A stretch of 64,000 nt of DNA from Hemerocallis citrina (Eukaryota > Streptophyta > Magnoliopsida > Asparagales > Asphodelaceae): assembly GCA_017893485.1 (NCBI GenBank), contig CM030359.1:32182430-32246429 (forward strand), written 5' to 3'. Position 1 is the first letter of the stretch, and each line of letters starts with the position of its first letter. Below the pieces are notes generated by a model. It was not told where the DNA came from. It saw nothing but the letters and a program-made list of their open reading frames with translations, and ran no database searches. Below are positions 1 through 12,113 of the stretch, piece after piece. Made by a program: the position numbers and the translations under genes.

Positions 1-338
1 TATGTTGACCAAAGTTGTTGGGGCAGCCAAGTTCAAGCATTGCATGAACCTGGCTAATATTTTGCATGTTTGATAATTTGGCATGGGCGGTTGGGATAGT
101 GCTTTGCTATTTGTTTGTTTAGTATGTGATATCATACTAAGGTGGAGTTTGGTTTTTTGTTACATTTGGTGATGAGCAGTTGTTTTGGAGTATTTGTGGA
201 GATTGCTTGGGCTACTTGGAAGATTTCACCAAGGTGGAGATTGTTGGATACTTGGAAGATCTCGCCAAGGTGGAGATTGTAGGATAATGGCTCGATTCTG
301 GTATTTGGTATCTGCAGTGTTCGAAAGTTTCAGAGCTT

Positions 339-484
339 CAGTCGACTGGGTGGAGGAGCAGTCGACTGTCCAGAGAGGAGTTTTCGAAGACTGAGAATAC
401 AGCAGCAGCAGTCGACTGTATGTGGGAGTCAGTCGACTGTCCCGAAGGAATTGTCAGTCGACTGGTATGAAGACCAGTCGACTG
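339..484. repeat. Six copies of the palindrome CAGTCGACTG
   Basis: The 10-bp perfect palindrome CAGTCGACTG occurs six times, at 339, 359, 409, 430, 455 and 475, within 146 bases of the U3-like part of the LTR, just upstream of its TATA box. Spacing is irregular (20, 50, 21, 25 and 20 bases), so this is a cluster of sites and not a simple tandem repeat. The position suggests an enhancer-like array, which is inference. Confidence 0.85.
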
Positions 485-537
485 TCGGCGGGGTTTTGGA
501 TCCAGAATAGGCCCAATTCGAAAGGCCCAATAGTTTC

Positions 538-547
538 CCTATAAATA
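538..547 (+). promoter_or_regulatory. TATA box of the copia LTR
   Basis: The sequence CCTATAAATA lies about 240 bases before the LTR end, in the usual place for an LTR promoter. Transcripts starting about 30 bases downstream would run into the PMD fragment. Confidence 0.6.
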
Positions 548-783
548 CACCCGTTAGGGTTTTGTAAATTGTAACACCTTATTCGGATTTTGCAGCCGTC
601 ATCTCTTGTAAAGGCTTTGTTTGCCCATTGGAGAACATAGTAAAGAATCCCAACCGCCCTTGTGGATGTAGGCATCGTTTTGCCGAACCACGTAAATCTT
701 GTGTTCTTGTGTTGCTTGCTTTTCTGTGTTTTCTCGCTGTTTCTCTCGTTTGATTGTTGGTTTGATTTGTATTCCGCACAACA

Positions 784-1937
784 GAAATAACCCACGCGGT
801 GTGCTCACATATTACAGGGATGAACTCGATCAGCTGAGGGAAGAGTACGTCCACTGGACACCGTATACAGACGATAGGCTACAACGTCTACCCTCCCGTT
901 TGCACCGCCAATAATCAACTATGGTTGACATTAGCTCACTTGTAAATTTCTCAATTGTGGAGTTCTATAACCCTGGCCGCATCCTCCGCTAATTCAATGC
1001 ACAGCAGCCCATCCCCGGAAACTCAATGTACGACCGTAGACTTCACAATATTACCGGTCACGGTCGTTTACCAAATATGGATTCGGCCGATCACCACCAT
1101 GCTCATGTAGCATATTGGAATGAGAGGAAGTATGGCTTGGTTGTAGAAGGGATTGTGTCGTACAACGGATCGTTGCAAACCGGGTAGATGGCATGGTACC
1201 GTCGTATAACACGGTTGTATATAGCGCCAAGAACAGATCTCCCCGCGGGTATCCAACAACCGATACCCACGCACAAAGTGGAACCACCACCCGCACATTC
1301 CACATCGCAACCCATGTATAAACCAAAAGCTTCCTCCTACCGTTTAATGGTAATGTAATGTTAGTGTTAATAAATTTTATTCACATCATTTTGCTTATAT
1401 TTGTTTAACAAACGTTTGGTTTACTACTAATAATTTTTAATCGTAATATAGATTGACAACACATGAGACATTGCGAGGAAATGTGCTCATGTCTTGAAGA
1501 GCAACGCTTCGAAGGCATGCAAAAAATTGGCGAGAGAACTCCTACTTCCATGTCGTACTTCTCTTGAAGAAGTTGGTGACGGTTCGCGCTTCGATGCCCT
1601 TCTATGCTCAACTGAAATACCAACTCAAACGGCCTGACCAAACGTAAGCCAAGCACCACCTCCACCCCAACAAACAATTGAAGCAGAACCACCCGCCCCA
1701 CCTCGAAGTCAACCAAAAACTCCTTCACATCCTCCGAGAAGGAGTAAGAGTGTTCGCTTTCCTCCCACACACAGTGAATTGGCAAACTCTGAGATTGAAG
1801 TAGTTGGAGGTGGTCAAGAAGGATATGTTGGTCCAAGTGCTCCTGCGACACAAAAGATTGGGGATCGTAGGAGGAAAGTCCCGGTTCGAAAGAGGAGGAA
1901 GCCACAACAATATACGCCTAGTGGAGGTTTCATGTAA
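784..1937 (+). pseudogene. Plant mobile domain (PMD, MAIN-like) gene, 3' half, decayed
   Basis: Conceptual translation matches the C-terminal half of a plant mobile domain protein. Visible pieces include NNPRGVLTYYRDELDQLREE (784-850), FSIVEFYNPGRILR, and MDSADHHHAHVAYWNERKYG. A proline-rich stretch follows, then a second exon (about 1453-1937) ending in a basic tail, GDRRRKVPVRKRRKPQQYTP. The same order, intron position and tail occur in the PMD gene at 21.4-26.5 kb. Stops interrupt it, for example after ILR and in SLQTG*MAWYRR, and the N-terminal half is cut off by the LTR at 783. PMD proteins are known as host factors (MAIN/MAIL1, silencing and development) and as transposon cargo. Position next to an opposing MuDR fragment favours transposon cargo. 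Confidence 0.8.
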
Positions 1938-2299
1938 TTCTAGGTAAATGTTGATGACTAATAGTTTGATGTTATGTAAATGTATGTTATTGAAAAAAAT
2001 GATCTAACTTGATGAGTGTTTGGTTTGTATGAATTCTGTGCTTGAATTTGAAGTGCACGAAAAAATTGTGTAATTGTAGTATGTGCTTGAATTTGACGTA
2101 TTGAATTTGATGTATTAATTCTGTGCTTGAAGTTGTTGATTTGCTGAGTTGAGGAGTTGAAGAGTTCAAAAAAATTTGAAGCGAAGTGATGAATTGATGA
2201 GTTGAAATGTGGGAAAAATGTTGACGAAATTGTGTAATGTGCATGTATTAAAGTGGAGTAGGAGTTATGTGCATGTATGTGCATGTTTTAAGTGGAAAA

Positions 2300-2690
2300 C
2301 AGCAATAACAGAAGCCATTATTTCAAATAACGGCATGTGAATCCTGTAACGCTCTTGAAGAAAACAACATCAGTTAAAAGGCCAAATTCGAAAAGTTGGG
2401 ACATCTGCCAAACTTTCTGTCTTCACAGTCGTTCTCCAAAATAACGACATCAGTTAAGGATGCCGTTATCTTGAATAACGGCATCTCCTTCTTCCATGCC
2501 GTTATCTTGAATCACGGCATCTCCTAAGAATGCCGTTATCTTGAATAACGGCATCTCTTAGGTGTCAAAAATCAGAATTTTTGGGACTTCTGCCATTCTT
2601 TTTCTATCTTCATAGTCGTTCCTCTGAATAACGGCATCTTCTGAATATGCCGTTATTCAGAAGAACGACATCTGTTATATGAATAGTAGT
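2300..2690. repeat. Palindrome cluster, family B (GATGCCGTTAT...ATAACGGCATC)
   Basis: At least five copies of an inverted repeat with arms GATGCCGTTAT and ATAACGGCATC are seen. The best is 2459-2485, with others near 2497, 2530 and 2618-2650. They are interspersed with a CTGCCAAACTTTCTGTCTTC-like spacer that also appears at about 54.4 and 54.87 kb. The cluster lies between the 3' ends of the PMD fragment (+) and the MuDR fragment (-). Each arm contains CCGTTA/TAACGG, a Myb-core-like hexamer. Confidence 0.8.
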
Positions 2691-2879
2691 GCATGTTTTT
2701 GGTGCATGTTTTGTGGAAATCTCTTACTAAAATCAAATTTACTCAAATTCAACAACCATTCATTCCACAAATCTCATGCTTAACTATTTAAACTTAAATT
2801 ACTCAGGATAAAACAAAAGCTTTCTAATTCATACTAACTTAACGATAGATTTTACAACATTAATACAATAACCGGATAC

Positions 2880-3205
2880 AAGTTCAAGTGCCGGTAGACT
2901 GTGAAGTCCCCACACTCTGTACATTCTTACAATTCCGTATATTGTGTCCACTCACTTCGCATTTCGAACAAACTTTTCCAGTGCTCCCACCTTCTCGAGC
3001 ATTCATGTCATTGCGGATGCGAGTACTCTTTGGTCGCCTTTTTACCCGACGAAAACTTCAATCGGCTATGAGCACCGGTCCACTTTATGTCGGCCAATAA
3101 GATTCATCTGGTATAGGATTAAAAGTTGGTGCCCACGTTTTTGCTAACGAACCGGTAGAGTAAAAGACATCAATGTGTGGTTGATAATCAAGCGCACAAC
3201 ATTAA
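2880..3205 (-). pseudogene. MuDR-type MULE transposase, C-terminal fragment
   Basis: On the minus strand the translation reads CCALDYQPHIDVFYSTGSLA, then WAPTFNPIPDESYWPT, then a degenerate CSKC/EVSGHNIRNCK zinc knuckle. The same order (PYIDSFYSTSSLA, SFYPIQDKSYWPA, CSKYGLSGHNRRNC) ends the MuDR transposase at 53.6-53.9 kb. That makes this the last ~100 residues of a related transposase. Frameshifts and stops are present. Homology stops at about 3205, where the sequence changes to an unrelated reading frame. The catalytic part is missing. Confidence 0.75.
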
Positions 3206-3525
3206 TTGAGACTCCCGCAACCCGAAGCTCCTTCTCAGCCACCATCGCCAACAGCCACTTGCTGCCCTCTCCATCGTACGCCACTGCCGAGCTCTCGCTG
3301 CTTCCTCCATCGCAGTTCACATCTTCATCACCATTGCCTCCACTGCAACCCTGTATCTCCACCATCTTCCTCCACACCTGCAATCGCTTCCTTGCTGCCT
3401 TCATCATCCCAAGCGCGCTGAAAAGCACCACAGCCCCTGCCATTGCCATTGCCCCCATAATGCCCTTGCTGCCTTCAACCACATCTTGCATGCGTGACTC
3501 CACTTCTTGCGAACTTTTTTCCATA
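3206..3525 (-). pseudogene. Open frame inside the MULE; possible captured host-gene fragment
   Basis: A minus-strand frame starts with ATG at 3525 (MEKSSQEVESRMQDVVEGSK) and continues for about 107 codons into the MuDR fragment. After residue 20 comes a hydrophobic stretch (GIMGAMAMAGAVVLFSALGM) that could be one membrane segment. A basic region (KAARKRLQVWRKM) and a Gly/Ser/Asp-rich part follow. The frame is more GC-rich than its surroundings and sits between palindromes of family B, so it lies inside the MULE. MULEs are known to capture host gene pieces. I do not recognise the protein; capture is inference. Confidence 0.4.
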
Positions 3526-3589
3526 CTGATCCAAATTTTGAAAATATTGACCAAACTAACCCACTTTTGAAAATATTTACCGAAATGAT

Positions 3590-3860
3590 ACAATTTTGGA
3601 CACGTTATCGTAAAACGCTATTTGCAATACCGGCATCTGTTATTTTGATGCCGTTGTTACCAATAGCAGCATCTGTAAAAAAAAAATTGTTGCCGCCATT
3701 GCGAGCAATGACATCAATATATCTGGCTTTCACTTAGGAGTTCTATGATTTGATGAAAAAATTGTAAGTGGAAATTGTTTATAACTGATGCCGCTATTCC
3801 CAATAACAGTATAATTAGCATGATTCCACTATTCCCAATAACGGTTCAGTAAAATCCACA
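3590..3860. repeat. Second family-B palindrome cluster
   Basis: Degenerate copies of the GATGCCGTT...AACGGCATC type occur at about 3630-3680 and 3785-3850 (for example GATGCCGTTGTTACC followed by AGCAGCATC). They flank the captured frame on its other side. Beyond 3860, up to the Harbinger-like element at 4233, I see no gene; the bases are AT-rich and unremarkable. Confidence 0.6.
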
Positions 3861-4232
3861 ATGTACTTCAAATTTCGTGTAGATGCATCAACTTCAAGTG
3901 CGATTTCGACCTTGATACAGCCAGTATCTGTAACTCCTGTTTCGGTTGTACAGAATTTTATTCATATTTCTTTTATCTTCTTTAGTTCTTGAATTCCAAT
4001 TGTCTAAATAATCTTGTGTCTCTTGAACCTTTTTGCATTCATTTGTTTACCTTGTAGAACCGTGAAATCCAAATTCACGCTATTAAGCCTTGATTTAGCT
4101 TTTGGTTATTGGAATTAATATTACAAGTTGATTTTATAATAATTATTTTTGTCGGAGCCTAAAACCATTCTTCTTTTCTTATTTAATTATTTGTTTATAT
4201 CAAGCCCAATCCAGTCCTAACCCATTCTATTA

Positions 4233-4960
4233 AAGCATCTGTAGTCGTTATTGTTAAATTTATCCATATATCGATAAATAGAACTAGAAATTTGGATTTC
4301 GCTGCACTCGTCGAAAGCTATATTATAGCAAACAATTATTTAATATTAAGCGACGGCATTTCATATGCCGTCGGAGGGCGAAAAAGCAAAAATTGGGCGC
4401 GGAATCGTCGGACGGCACACGAAGTGCCGTCCATTTAAAAAAAAAAATAAAAAATAAAATAAAATTGCACAGTGTGTCTAGGACGGTACATGAAGTGCCG
4501 TCCGACACACTTTTGGACACTAAGCATATTAAATGACCCATTATCTGACACTTTTGGACACTTTTGGACACTAAGCATATAGATAAATGACCCATTATCT
4601 ATACTTAATACCTAATGACCCCTAATTATCTTTATAGCAGCATATAATTTTTTTTTTATATTAAAGTTCGACGGACGGCACCGTCGGCACAAGTGCCGTC
4701 CGGAAAAAAAGGCTTTTATCGGATAAATTAGGATTTTTTCAAAATGGACGGCACTTCTTGAAGTGCCATCCGACGATTATAATAGTAATTTTTTTAGTGG
4801 GACGGCTCTTCGAACGCCGTCCCTCAGATATCGATAAAAGCTATATCGCTTCTCATTTATAGCAATTTATCGATAATATCGATATATAGCAAACGACTGC
4901 AGCTGCTTTTTAACCTAAATATCGATATTAGCGATAAATAGCAAACGACTACAGATGCTC
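4233..4960. mobile_element. Non-autonomous PIF/Harbinger-like element with TTA duplication
   Basis: Ends are inverted repeats AAGCATCTGTAGTCGTT and AACGACTACAGATGCTC, with TTA immediately outside each end (4230-4232 and 4961-4963), the target duplication typical of PIF/Harbinger. The 728-bp body has no coding capacity. It holds several internal palindromes of the type GGACGGCACTTC...GAAGTGCCGTCC, plus ATCGATAT-rich subterminal repeats. The right end lies about 80 bases upstream of the UTP11 TATA box, so the element separates the gene's proximal promoter from older upstream DNA. Confidence 0.8.
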
Positions 4961-5012
4961 TTATAGGTTTATTTATTTATTAATGTTGACCCAAACCATA
5001 ACCCCAAATCCA

Positions 5013-5052
5013 AGCCCACCCGAAACAAAGTGCTGCCTATATAACCCTAATC
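5013..5052 (+). promoter_or_regulatory. UTP11 core promoter: site II-like, TATA and telo-box-like motifs
   Basis: AAGCCCAC at about 5011-5018 contains the GCCCA site-II core. CCTATATAA is the TATA box at 5037-5045, overlapping AACCCTAA (5043-5050), which matches the telo-box core. In plants, site II plus telo-box pairs are a known signature of ribosomal-protein and ribosome-biogenesis promoters, which fits a UTP11 gene. The start codon at 5342 leaves a C-rich 5' leader of roughly 270 bases. Another GCCCA motif at 4203 lies on the far side of the Harbinger-like insertion. Confidence 0.6.
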
Positions 5053-5341
5053 TCCTCCTCTATACAGCCTCCCCTCTTCATCTTCTCTTCTTCGAAACCA
5101 AAGCCCCCGACTGCATCCTGACCTCCGCATCCCGACCTCCACATCCCAGCCACCGATCGACCCCCGACGACCGCCATCGCTAGAAACCTCGAGCATCACT
5201 CGCAGCTTCCCGACTTCCTCACCACCGCAGCAACCCCGTCTGCCATTGCTGCGCAACCCGAAGCTCCACCTTCCCCACCGCTAGCTCCTCCGAACCACTC
5301 CCCACCGCTAGCTCCTCCGCCTCCTCCTCAAATCCCACAAT

Positions 5342-7520
5342 ATGTCGTCTCTTCGGAAAGCGCTTCCGAGGCGGGCCCACAAGGAGCGGTCGCAGCCGTG
5401 AGTTTTCCTCCAAAAAAATCCAATCTTTATTGTTTGTTTGTTCTTTTACTAATCGAGCTGTTGATCTGTGAAAACCTAAAAAGATTTGATTTTTATTGTT
5501 TGTTCTTTTGTTAATTGAGCTGTTGATATGAGGAATTGACAAAGGTTTGATTTTGATGGTTTTTTTCCTTCCTGTTTTGTGAAAGTGAGTCGACGAAAAA
5601 GTTCGGGTTTATGGAGCACAAGAAAGACTACATCTTGAGAGCCAGGGCGTTCCAGAAGAAGCGGGATACACTTCAAGTACGAAATTTTCTCTTTCTAATT
5701 AATATTTTTGAGCAATTTTAACTTCATGTTTAGCTCATTATGTACTGATTTCCCTTAATTTGCAATGTGATAAAATAGATATAAAAAGGCACGTGAAATA
5801 CTCATGGTTGTACCCTTGTTTGAAATGTGGAAGTATGGTTTATTGGTATGGTGTTAGTTTGATTTAAATTGTTTATTTTTATTCCCTTCAAAATGAACCG
5901 ACTAGGAGGAATCTAATGAGGATGGCCTTAGTGAAAAGCTTAATTGATTCTAGTGTAATAGTTAACATTTGATGTTTTGGCATGTGCCTTGTGAGAAATT
6001 TGAGGATACCATAAACTCTTATGATAAACTATGTGGAACACTTGATGATGTTAGTGAAGAGCTCCATTGTCTCGCCTTTTCCCTCTTTTTCTAAGAAATC
6101 CATTGAACTGTTCAAGGGTTTCCTTGGTTATTTCGATGGGTGATAATTAACAAATGAGTAAGAGTAAATTGGTGCTCAATGACTAGTTAGCTTGACCTTG
6201 TTGAAAAGAGCTTGTCAAAGCATTGTTTTTAGTCGGTTCTTTCACTTAAAAATTTCAGTGTGCTTTAGCCTTGTTTTAGAATTTATGTTATAGTGAATAT
6301 TGTCTGCAAAAGTTGTTTTTATTTATTTATAAATTTTAGGCTCTATTTGGTATTGCTAAGAAAAAAGTGCTTTCCCTGAAAAATGTTGGTACTGAAAGTA
6401 CTCTTAGAAAGAATTAGGTTTCACTTCAAAATTTTCCTTCGTTAGTAAAAACACTTCTAAATGCACCATTTTAGGTGCTTCCAGAAAAATGCTAAAAATA
6501 ATATTTCTAGAAAAAGTACTTTTGAATAAACACACTTTAATTAAGTTTGCCAAACACTTGTTTTGAGCCTAAAAGAGCTTTGAGACCCCAAAGCAATGCT
6601 AAACAGAGCCTTAATGTTAATTCTATTAGTTGCTTTTTTTGTTTTACATTTTATTAAAGTATAATTTTTAATAATGCTAATTTTTTAAAATTTAATTATG
6701 TATTTTAATTTTCAAATGTTTATTTTAAATAATTTTGGCAATGTTTGCTGCTAAAACACTGCTATAGATTTAAAAGTCTAAGCTCTCCTATGTTTCTGCT
6801 TTGCTTTATCTTATGCATTCCACAATATTAGTGTCTGATGATGTGAAATTGCTCCTTGTTTCAATTCCCCCATATAGCTTCCTCATAATGATTATGAACT
6901 TTGCTTCTACAATGCAAAAACTGATGCATGACGGAAGATAGTCTGGTTGTTTGTTCTCGTACAAACTCACGGTGCTTGAATAAACAAGGTTTCTCGAAGA
7001 ATCGAGAAGATAAATTGAAGAACAAGTTATTCGTTTTAATTGGATTAATAATTACATTTGATTACAATACAAATCCAAACACCTTTTAAATAGGTGGAAT
7101 AAACATAGAAAAGAAATAAATTGACTAACCTATTTTCATACAAATAATTGAAAATATCTCCAAACTAGGAAAACAATTTAAAAATTTGGTTGAAAACCTA
7201 TTTTAAAATTTCTTGCCAAAAATAGCCGAATAGTCTCGTGCTCCCACATCACCAACTTACAGTGTGTCTCTGCTAGACCTACAATATCTCATAATGACAA
7301 GAATTATTCTCCACCTATATATTTTGACAATTGAATTCAATTGAAAGCAGTTTTATCGGCCCCCACAGTGGATATTCTCATGTTGTGCATTTTAATTTTT
7401 TGAAGTGTACCTGAACACAATTTAAGTATGGCAAGACTAACAATTTTCCGTAGTAGTCAACTTCCAAATTTTTCCTGTAAGAGAGATGAGTGTGAATAGA
7501 ATCTTGTCTCCTCTCCCATC

Positions 7521-7560
<40 letters not shown>

Positions 7561-7940
7561 TAATGTTCCGTTGTGCACTATGCCTCCTGTTCTGTTGTGC
7601 ACTATGCCTCTGTGTGCACTCGTGTGCACTCGGCCTTTCCGCCTTCGTATCAACGATCCGAACCGTTCACATTGATCTATATATATCTAAATTAGTCTAA
7701 ATATGTAAAATCAAATCATTTGAAAAATTCATTTGCCCATCCATTGAAGTGCTACAAAATTGTATGACTGAAAATTGTTGTTTTTTATAGTCACATGATG
7801 GATGGGCATATAAATTTTAAATAATTTGATATTACATATTTAGACTAATTTAGATATCTAGATCAATGTGAACGGTTCGGATAGTCGATACGAAGACGGG
7901 CAGGCCGAGTGCACACGGAGGCCTAGTGCACAACGAAACA

Positions 7941-8004
<64 letters not shown>

Positions 8005-8465
8005 CTAGGTTTGCCCGTTGACACGTGCCTACGGCATGTCTTCGGAACGGTGCACCTTATTTGATCATATAAAATAGTTTTGGAGGTCGAACAAATTAAT
8101 TAAAGTAGCAAACATATTATATGAGAAACTTTTGTGGTCCAGCAAAAAACATATTATATGATTTTTTTAATTTTTTTGAACTATTTTTAAAGCTTTTAAA
8201 TTTTTAATTTTTTTAGTTTTTTAATTTTTAATTTTTTAAAAATTTTAAAAATTTTTATTTTCTTAATTTTTTGAATAGAAGAGGGAGGGGGAGAGAGAGA
8301 GAGAAAAAAAAATTAAATAAATATAGGAGTTGTTTTGGGTGGGGGATTTGAATTTGAGTTTTGGAGGGAACTTTTGGGGGGAAAATATGTTTTGTGAGGT
8401 TAGATCTGGACCTTTGATTGTTGAGGGGATTGAAGAAGAACCACTTGATAGCTTTCTTTGTGTTT

Positions 8466-8519
<54 letters not shown>

Positions 8520-8820
8520 ACCTACCGTTGTGCACTAGCCTCCGTGTGCATGCATGCTGTGTGCACTCGGCCTTCGGGCATTTGTATCGACGATTCGAAC
8601 CATTCACATTGATCTACACGTCTAAATTAGTTTAAATATGTAAAATCAAGTCATTTGAAATTCATTTGCCCATGCACTGAAGTGTTACAAACTAAGTAAT
8701 GGGTTTTTTAGTTTTGTGTGGAAGAATTTGGTTTTGAGGTTTGAAATTGGGGGGGGGGGAATGTGTTTTGTGAGGTTGGATATGGGCCTTTGATTTTGGG
8801 GGGATTGAAGGTGAGCCACT

Positions 8821-8869
<49 letters not shown>

Positions 8870-11800
8870 GACATTTTCATATACAGTTCATTCATTGCCT
8901 TCCTTACTCGTGCATAATTACAATATCTTGTTATCCATAGTCATTACCAATTCATTATCCTTTAATTTGTCGGCTTTGCAGTTTCATAGCTTCAACATTA
9001 TTAACTTATGTACTTCTTTTCAGTTCGTTAGAATGGTCTACTTTAGAAAACCATTTGGAAGCAATCTCTTAACACATTAATTGTTAATAATGTCTAATGT
9101 TTAGGAAAAAAGTCTTTAGCCAAAACACCATTTGGGAAACTCAGAAACAATGTTTTAATGTATTGATACTTAACAATGTCTATAGTCAAATATAATTGGA
9201 GATTTATTTATTTATTTATTTGTTTGTTTTGTTTTTGTGGGACTACAGAAATTGAGGGAGAAGGCAGAATTCAGGAATCCCGATGAGTTCTACTTCAAGA
9301 TGATCAATACTAGAACTGTCAATGGAGTACACATGCCACCGTAAGCTATTTTTTTCTTTTACTTTTGCAAGTGTAATGGGTTGATTATTTAATGTTACAT
9401 CATATGATTGTAAATTGATTGTCAGGATCGAAGCAAATAAGTACACCGAGGAGGAACTCATGATAATGAAGACCCAAGATATGGGGTACTTACTTCAGAA
9501 AATTCAAAGTGAAAAGAAGGTTTGCTGCCTAACCTAGTAATTGTTGCTTCCTTTATGAAATTGTCTTTCCTCTATGGTTGAAAATGAGATTGTGCTAATA
9601 TTGATTTTTTGTAGAAAATTGAGAGGCTGACTTCTGGTCTTCATTCATTGGATAATCGGCCAGCAAACAAACATGTTTACTATGCTGAAGACAGGTATGA
9701 CATTCCGATCACTGAGCTATTGTTATTTTGCATGCTCAGTATTTTTTATTAGCTGGCGTTGGTTCGACAATCTGGATGCATTTTATGCCTAATTTGTCCC
9801 TTTTGTCGAAATTGTTACCATCCTGAAGTTCTTTGCTTATTTATTCATGGGGTCTGGGTAGTGAATGGGTAGTCTAGTATTTTATGTTGATTGATTGAAG
9901 GTAAATTTTGATGATATACCTATACATTCAATTAGAAAACAAATTCTTTTCTTTAGTGGACTTTCCCATTAGGTTCAAAATATGAGTATACTCTAGTTTT
10001 GTATAAAATTTTACCTTTGATCCTTAAGTCTTTCCAAAATTAGCATTTCTCAAATTAGAATAAGCAATTGAATCACTATCTCTCGGAGGTTGTTAAATAG
10101 TAGTTAAGAAATCAATCAAACAGAAGATAACGAGAGGAAGAGAAAAGAGAGTAAATAATTTGCGGAGTGGCTGCCTGATTTCGATTGGTGATGAAGTTTC
10201 TTGCAAGCAGAGTGACTTTGAGTGGCTGTCCAAATCAAACGATTGAGGAAGTTTGTTGTTTGAAATGTTGCACATAATTGGGGTTGGGGTGAGGTAATTA
10301 TATTTGGCTGAGATTATGTACTTAGTCAGCAGGAGATATGAACCTATAGATGAGTTAGTAATATGATAGCCTGACCAATGTCTCTTGCATCCCAAAGTAA
10401 AAGGAAAAGCACACTCACATGCAAGCTCCACCCATTGACAAAAAGGAACTACTACTGATACGAATAAGAAGCCTGGCCAATGTCTCTTGCATCCCAAAGT
10501 AAAAGGAAAAGCACACTCACATGCACGCTCCACCCATTAACAAAAAGGAACTACTAATACTAATACATGCATCTTATTAACATGTGTTTTAGTTTCTAGA
10601 GTTGCATTTGTACTGTAGATAATTTATCTATCCTGTTGAGTAAAGCTGTCTAAATTAGGTTTATCAAATAAAGAATTTTGAACCCAGACAATTTAAAAGA
10701 TCATTGTCCTAACAAGCAAGGGTACCCCAAGATAACTTTTAAATTAGAAACATCAACTCCATCAATATATCTAGGAGGCTGTTAAATAGTACTTAAGAAA
10801 TCAATCAAACAGAAGATAATGCAAGGAAGAGAAAAGAGAGTAAATAATTTGCAGAGTGGCTGCCTGATTTTGATTTGTGATGAAGTTTCTTGTAAGCAGA
10901 GTGACTTGGAGTGGCTGTCCAAATCAAACCATTGAGGATGTTTGTTGTTGACATGTTGTGCAAGATTGGTTTTGGGTGAGGTAATTATAATTGGCTGAGA
11001 TTGCTTACTTGGTGAGCAGGAGATATGAACCTATAGATAAGTTAGTTAGATGATAGCTTGACCATTGTCTCTTGCATCCCCAAGTAAAAAGGAGAACACA
11101 CTCACATGCAAGCTCCACCCATTGACAAAGAGTAACTACTCCTCATATACCAACATACATGCTTCTTATTAACATATGTTTTAGTTTCCAGAGTTGCATT
11201 TGTATTGTTGATAATTTATGTATCCTGTTGAGTAAAGCTGTCTAAATTAGGTTTATCAAATAAAGGACTTTGAACCAAGCAGTTTAGTCGAAGGCACGCT
11301 TGAGGCGCCTCGCGCAGGCGCCTAGACTATTTGCGCTTCGTCCTTGCAAGGCGCACTAAGGCACCGTCTTCAGTATGTGAAAGGTCACGAGTTCAAGTTA
11401 TGCTCATCACATTTAGTAGGAGCATTATTCTAATGATTAAGGAAAAGATATTATTACTGCACATAATATTATAGTATATGAAAAAATGACCTTATAATAT
11501 ATGAGAATTTTCTCATTTAGATTGATTATTATCGATTGGCAACCAAATGGGCGATCCATGTTATCATGATATATAATATTATTTATAAATTTTAAACCCC
11601 CCAAAAGTAATAGTGCGCCTTGGGTATTGAGGCTTGTGCTGCAAATTGCATCTTGCGCCTCAGCAATTTTATGAGGTAGTGAAGTTGCTTTGCGCCTTTC
11701 GCCTTCGACTACATTGGAACCAAGATAATTTAAGAGATCATTGTCTTACTAGCAAGGGTACCCCTTGCATGTGTGGGGTAACTTGGACAATGTATGGACA

Positions 11801-12079
11801 ATATTTGTATGTGGATTAAGAGCTCCCCATAGCTTATAGATACATGTTTATGGTGGAATATTTTGACGGTTAGTGAACTGTGTTTGTAGTGGAAAAAAAT
11901 ATCCTTGCCATTTCGCACAAAAATCATATGGAAGAAAAGAAAAGCCAGTTGCCTTCGGATTTTCTCAAAACCTGCACCCGACATGACCTTCTTGAAATCT
12001 AGGCGAATCATGTGTAGAGCGTGGTGTTTGAGGAGATCCAGTGCTCCTCGTGCTTTTTAGGGCAGTGGAGCCCTCCCCC

Positions 12080-12113
<34 letters not shown>

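Larger units (their letters stand above)
3..783 (+). mobile_element. Ty1/copia-type LTR (solo LTR or 3' LTR)
   Basis: The segment begins TGTTG and ends CAACA, the inverted 5-bp ends expected of an LTR. It holds a TATA box near 538-547 and a T-rich 3' part like an R/U5 region. It breaks the reading frame of a PMD gene: the codons for NNPRGVLTYYRDEL resume directly after 783. The 5-bp target duplication would be GAAAT (784-788), but the left flank is outside the window apart from two bases, TA, which do not match it. The LTR may therefore be the 3' LTR of a longer element to the left rather than a solo LTR. No primer-binding site follows it. The copia assignment rests on the ends and size only. 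Confidence 0.65.
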
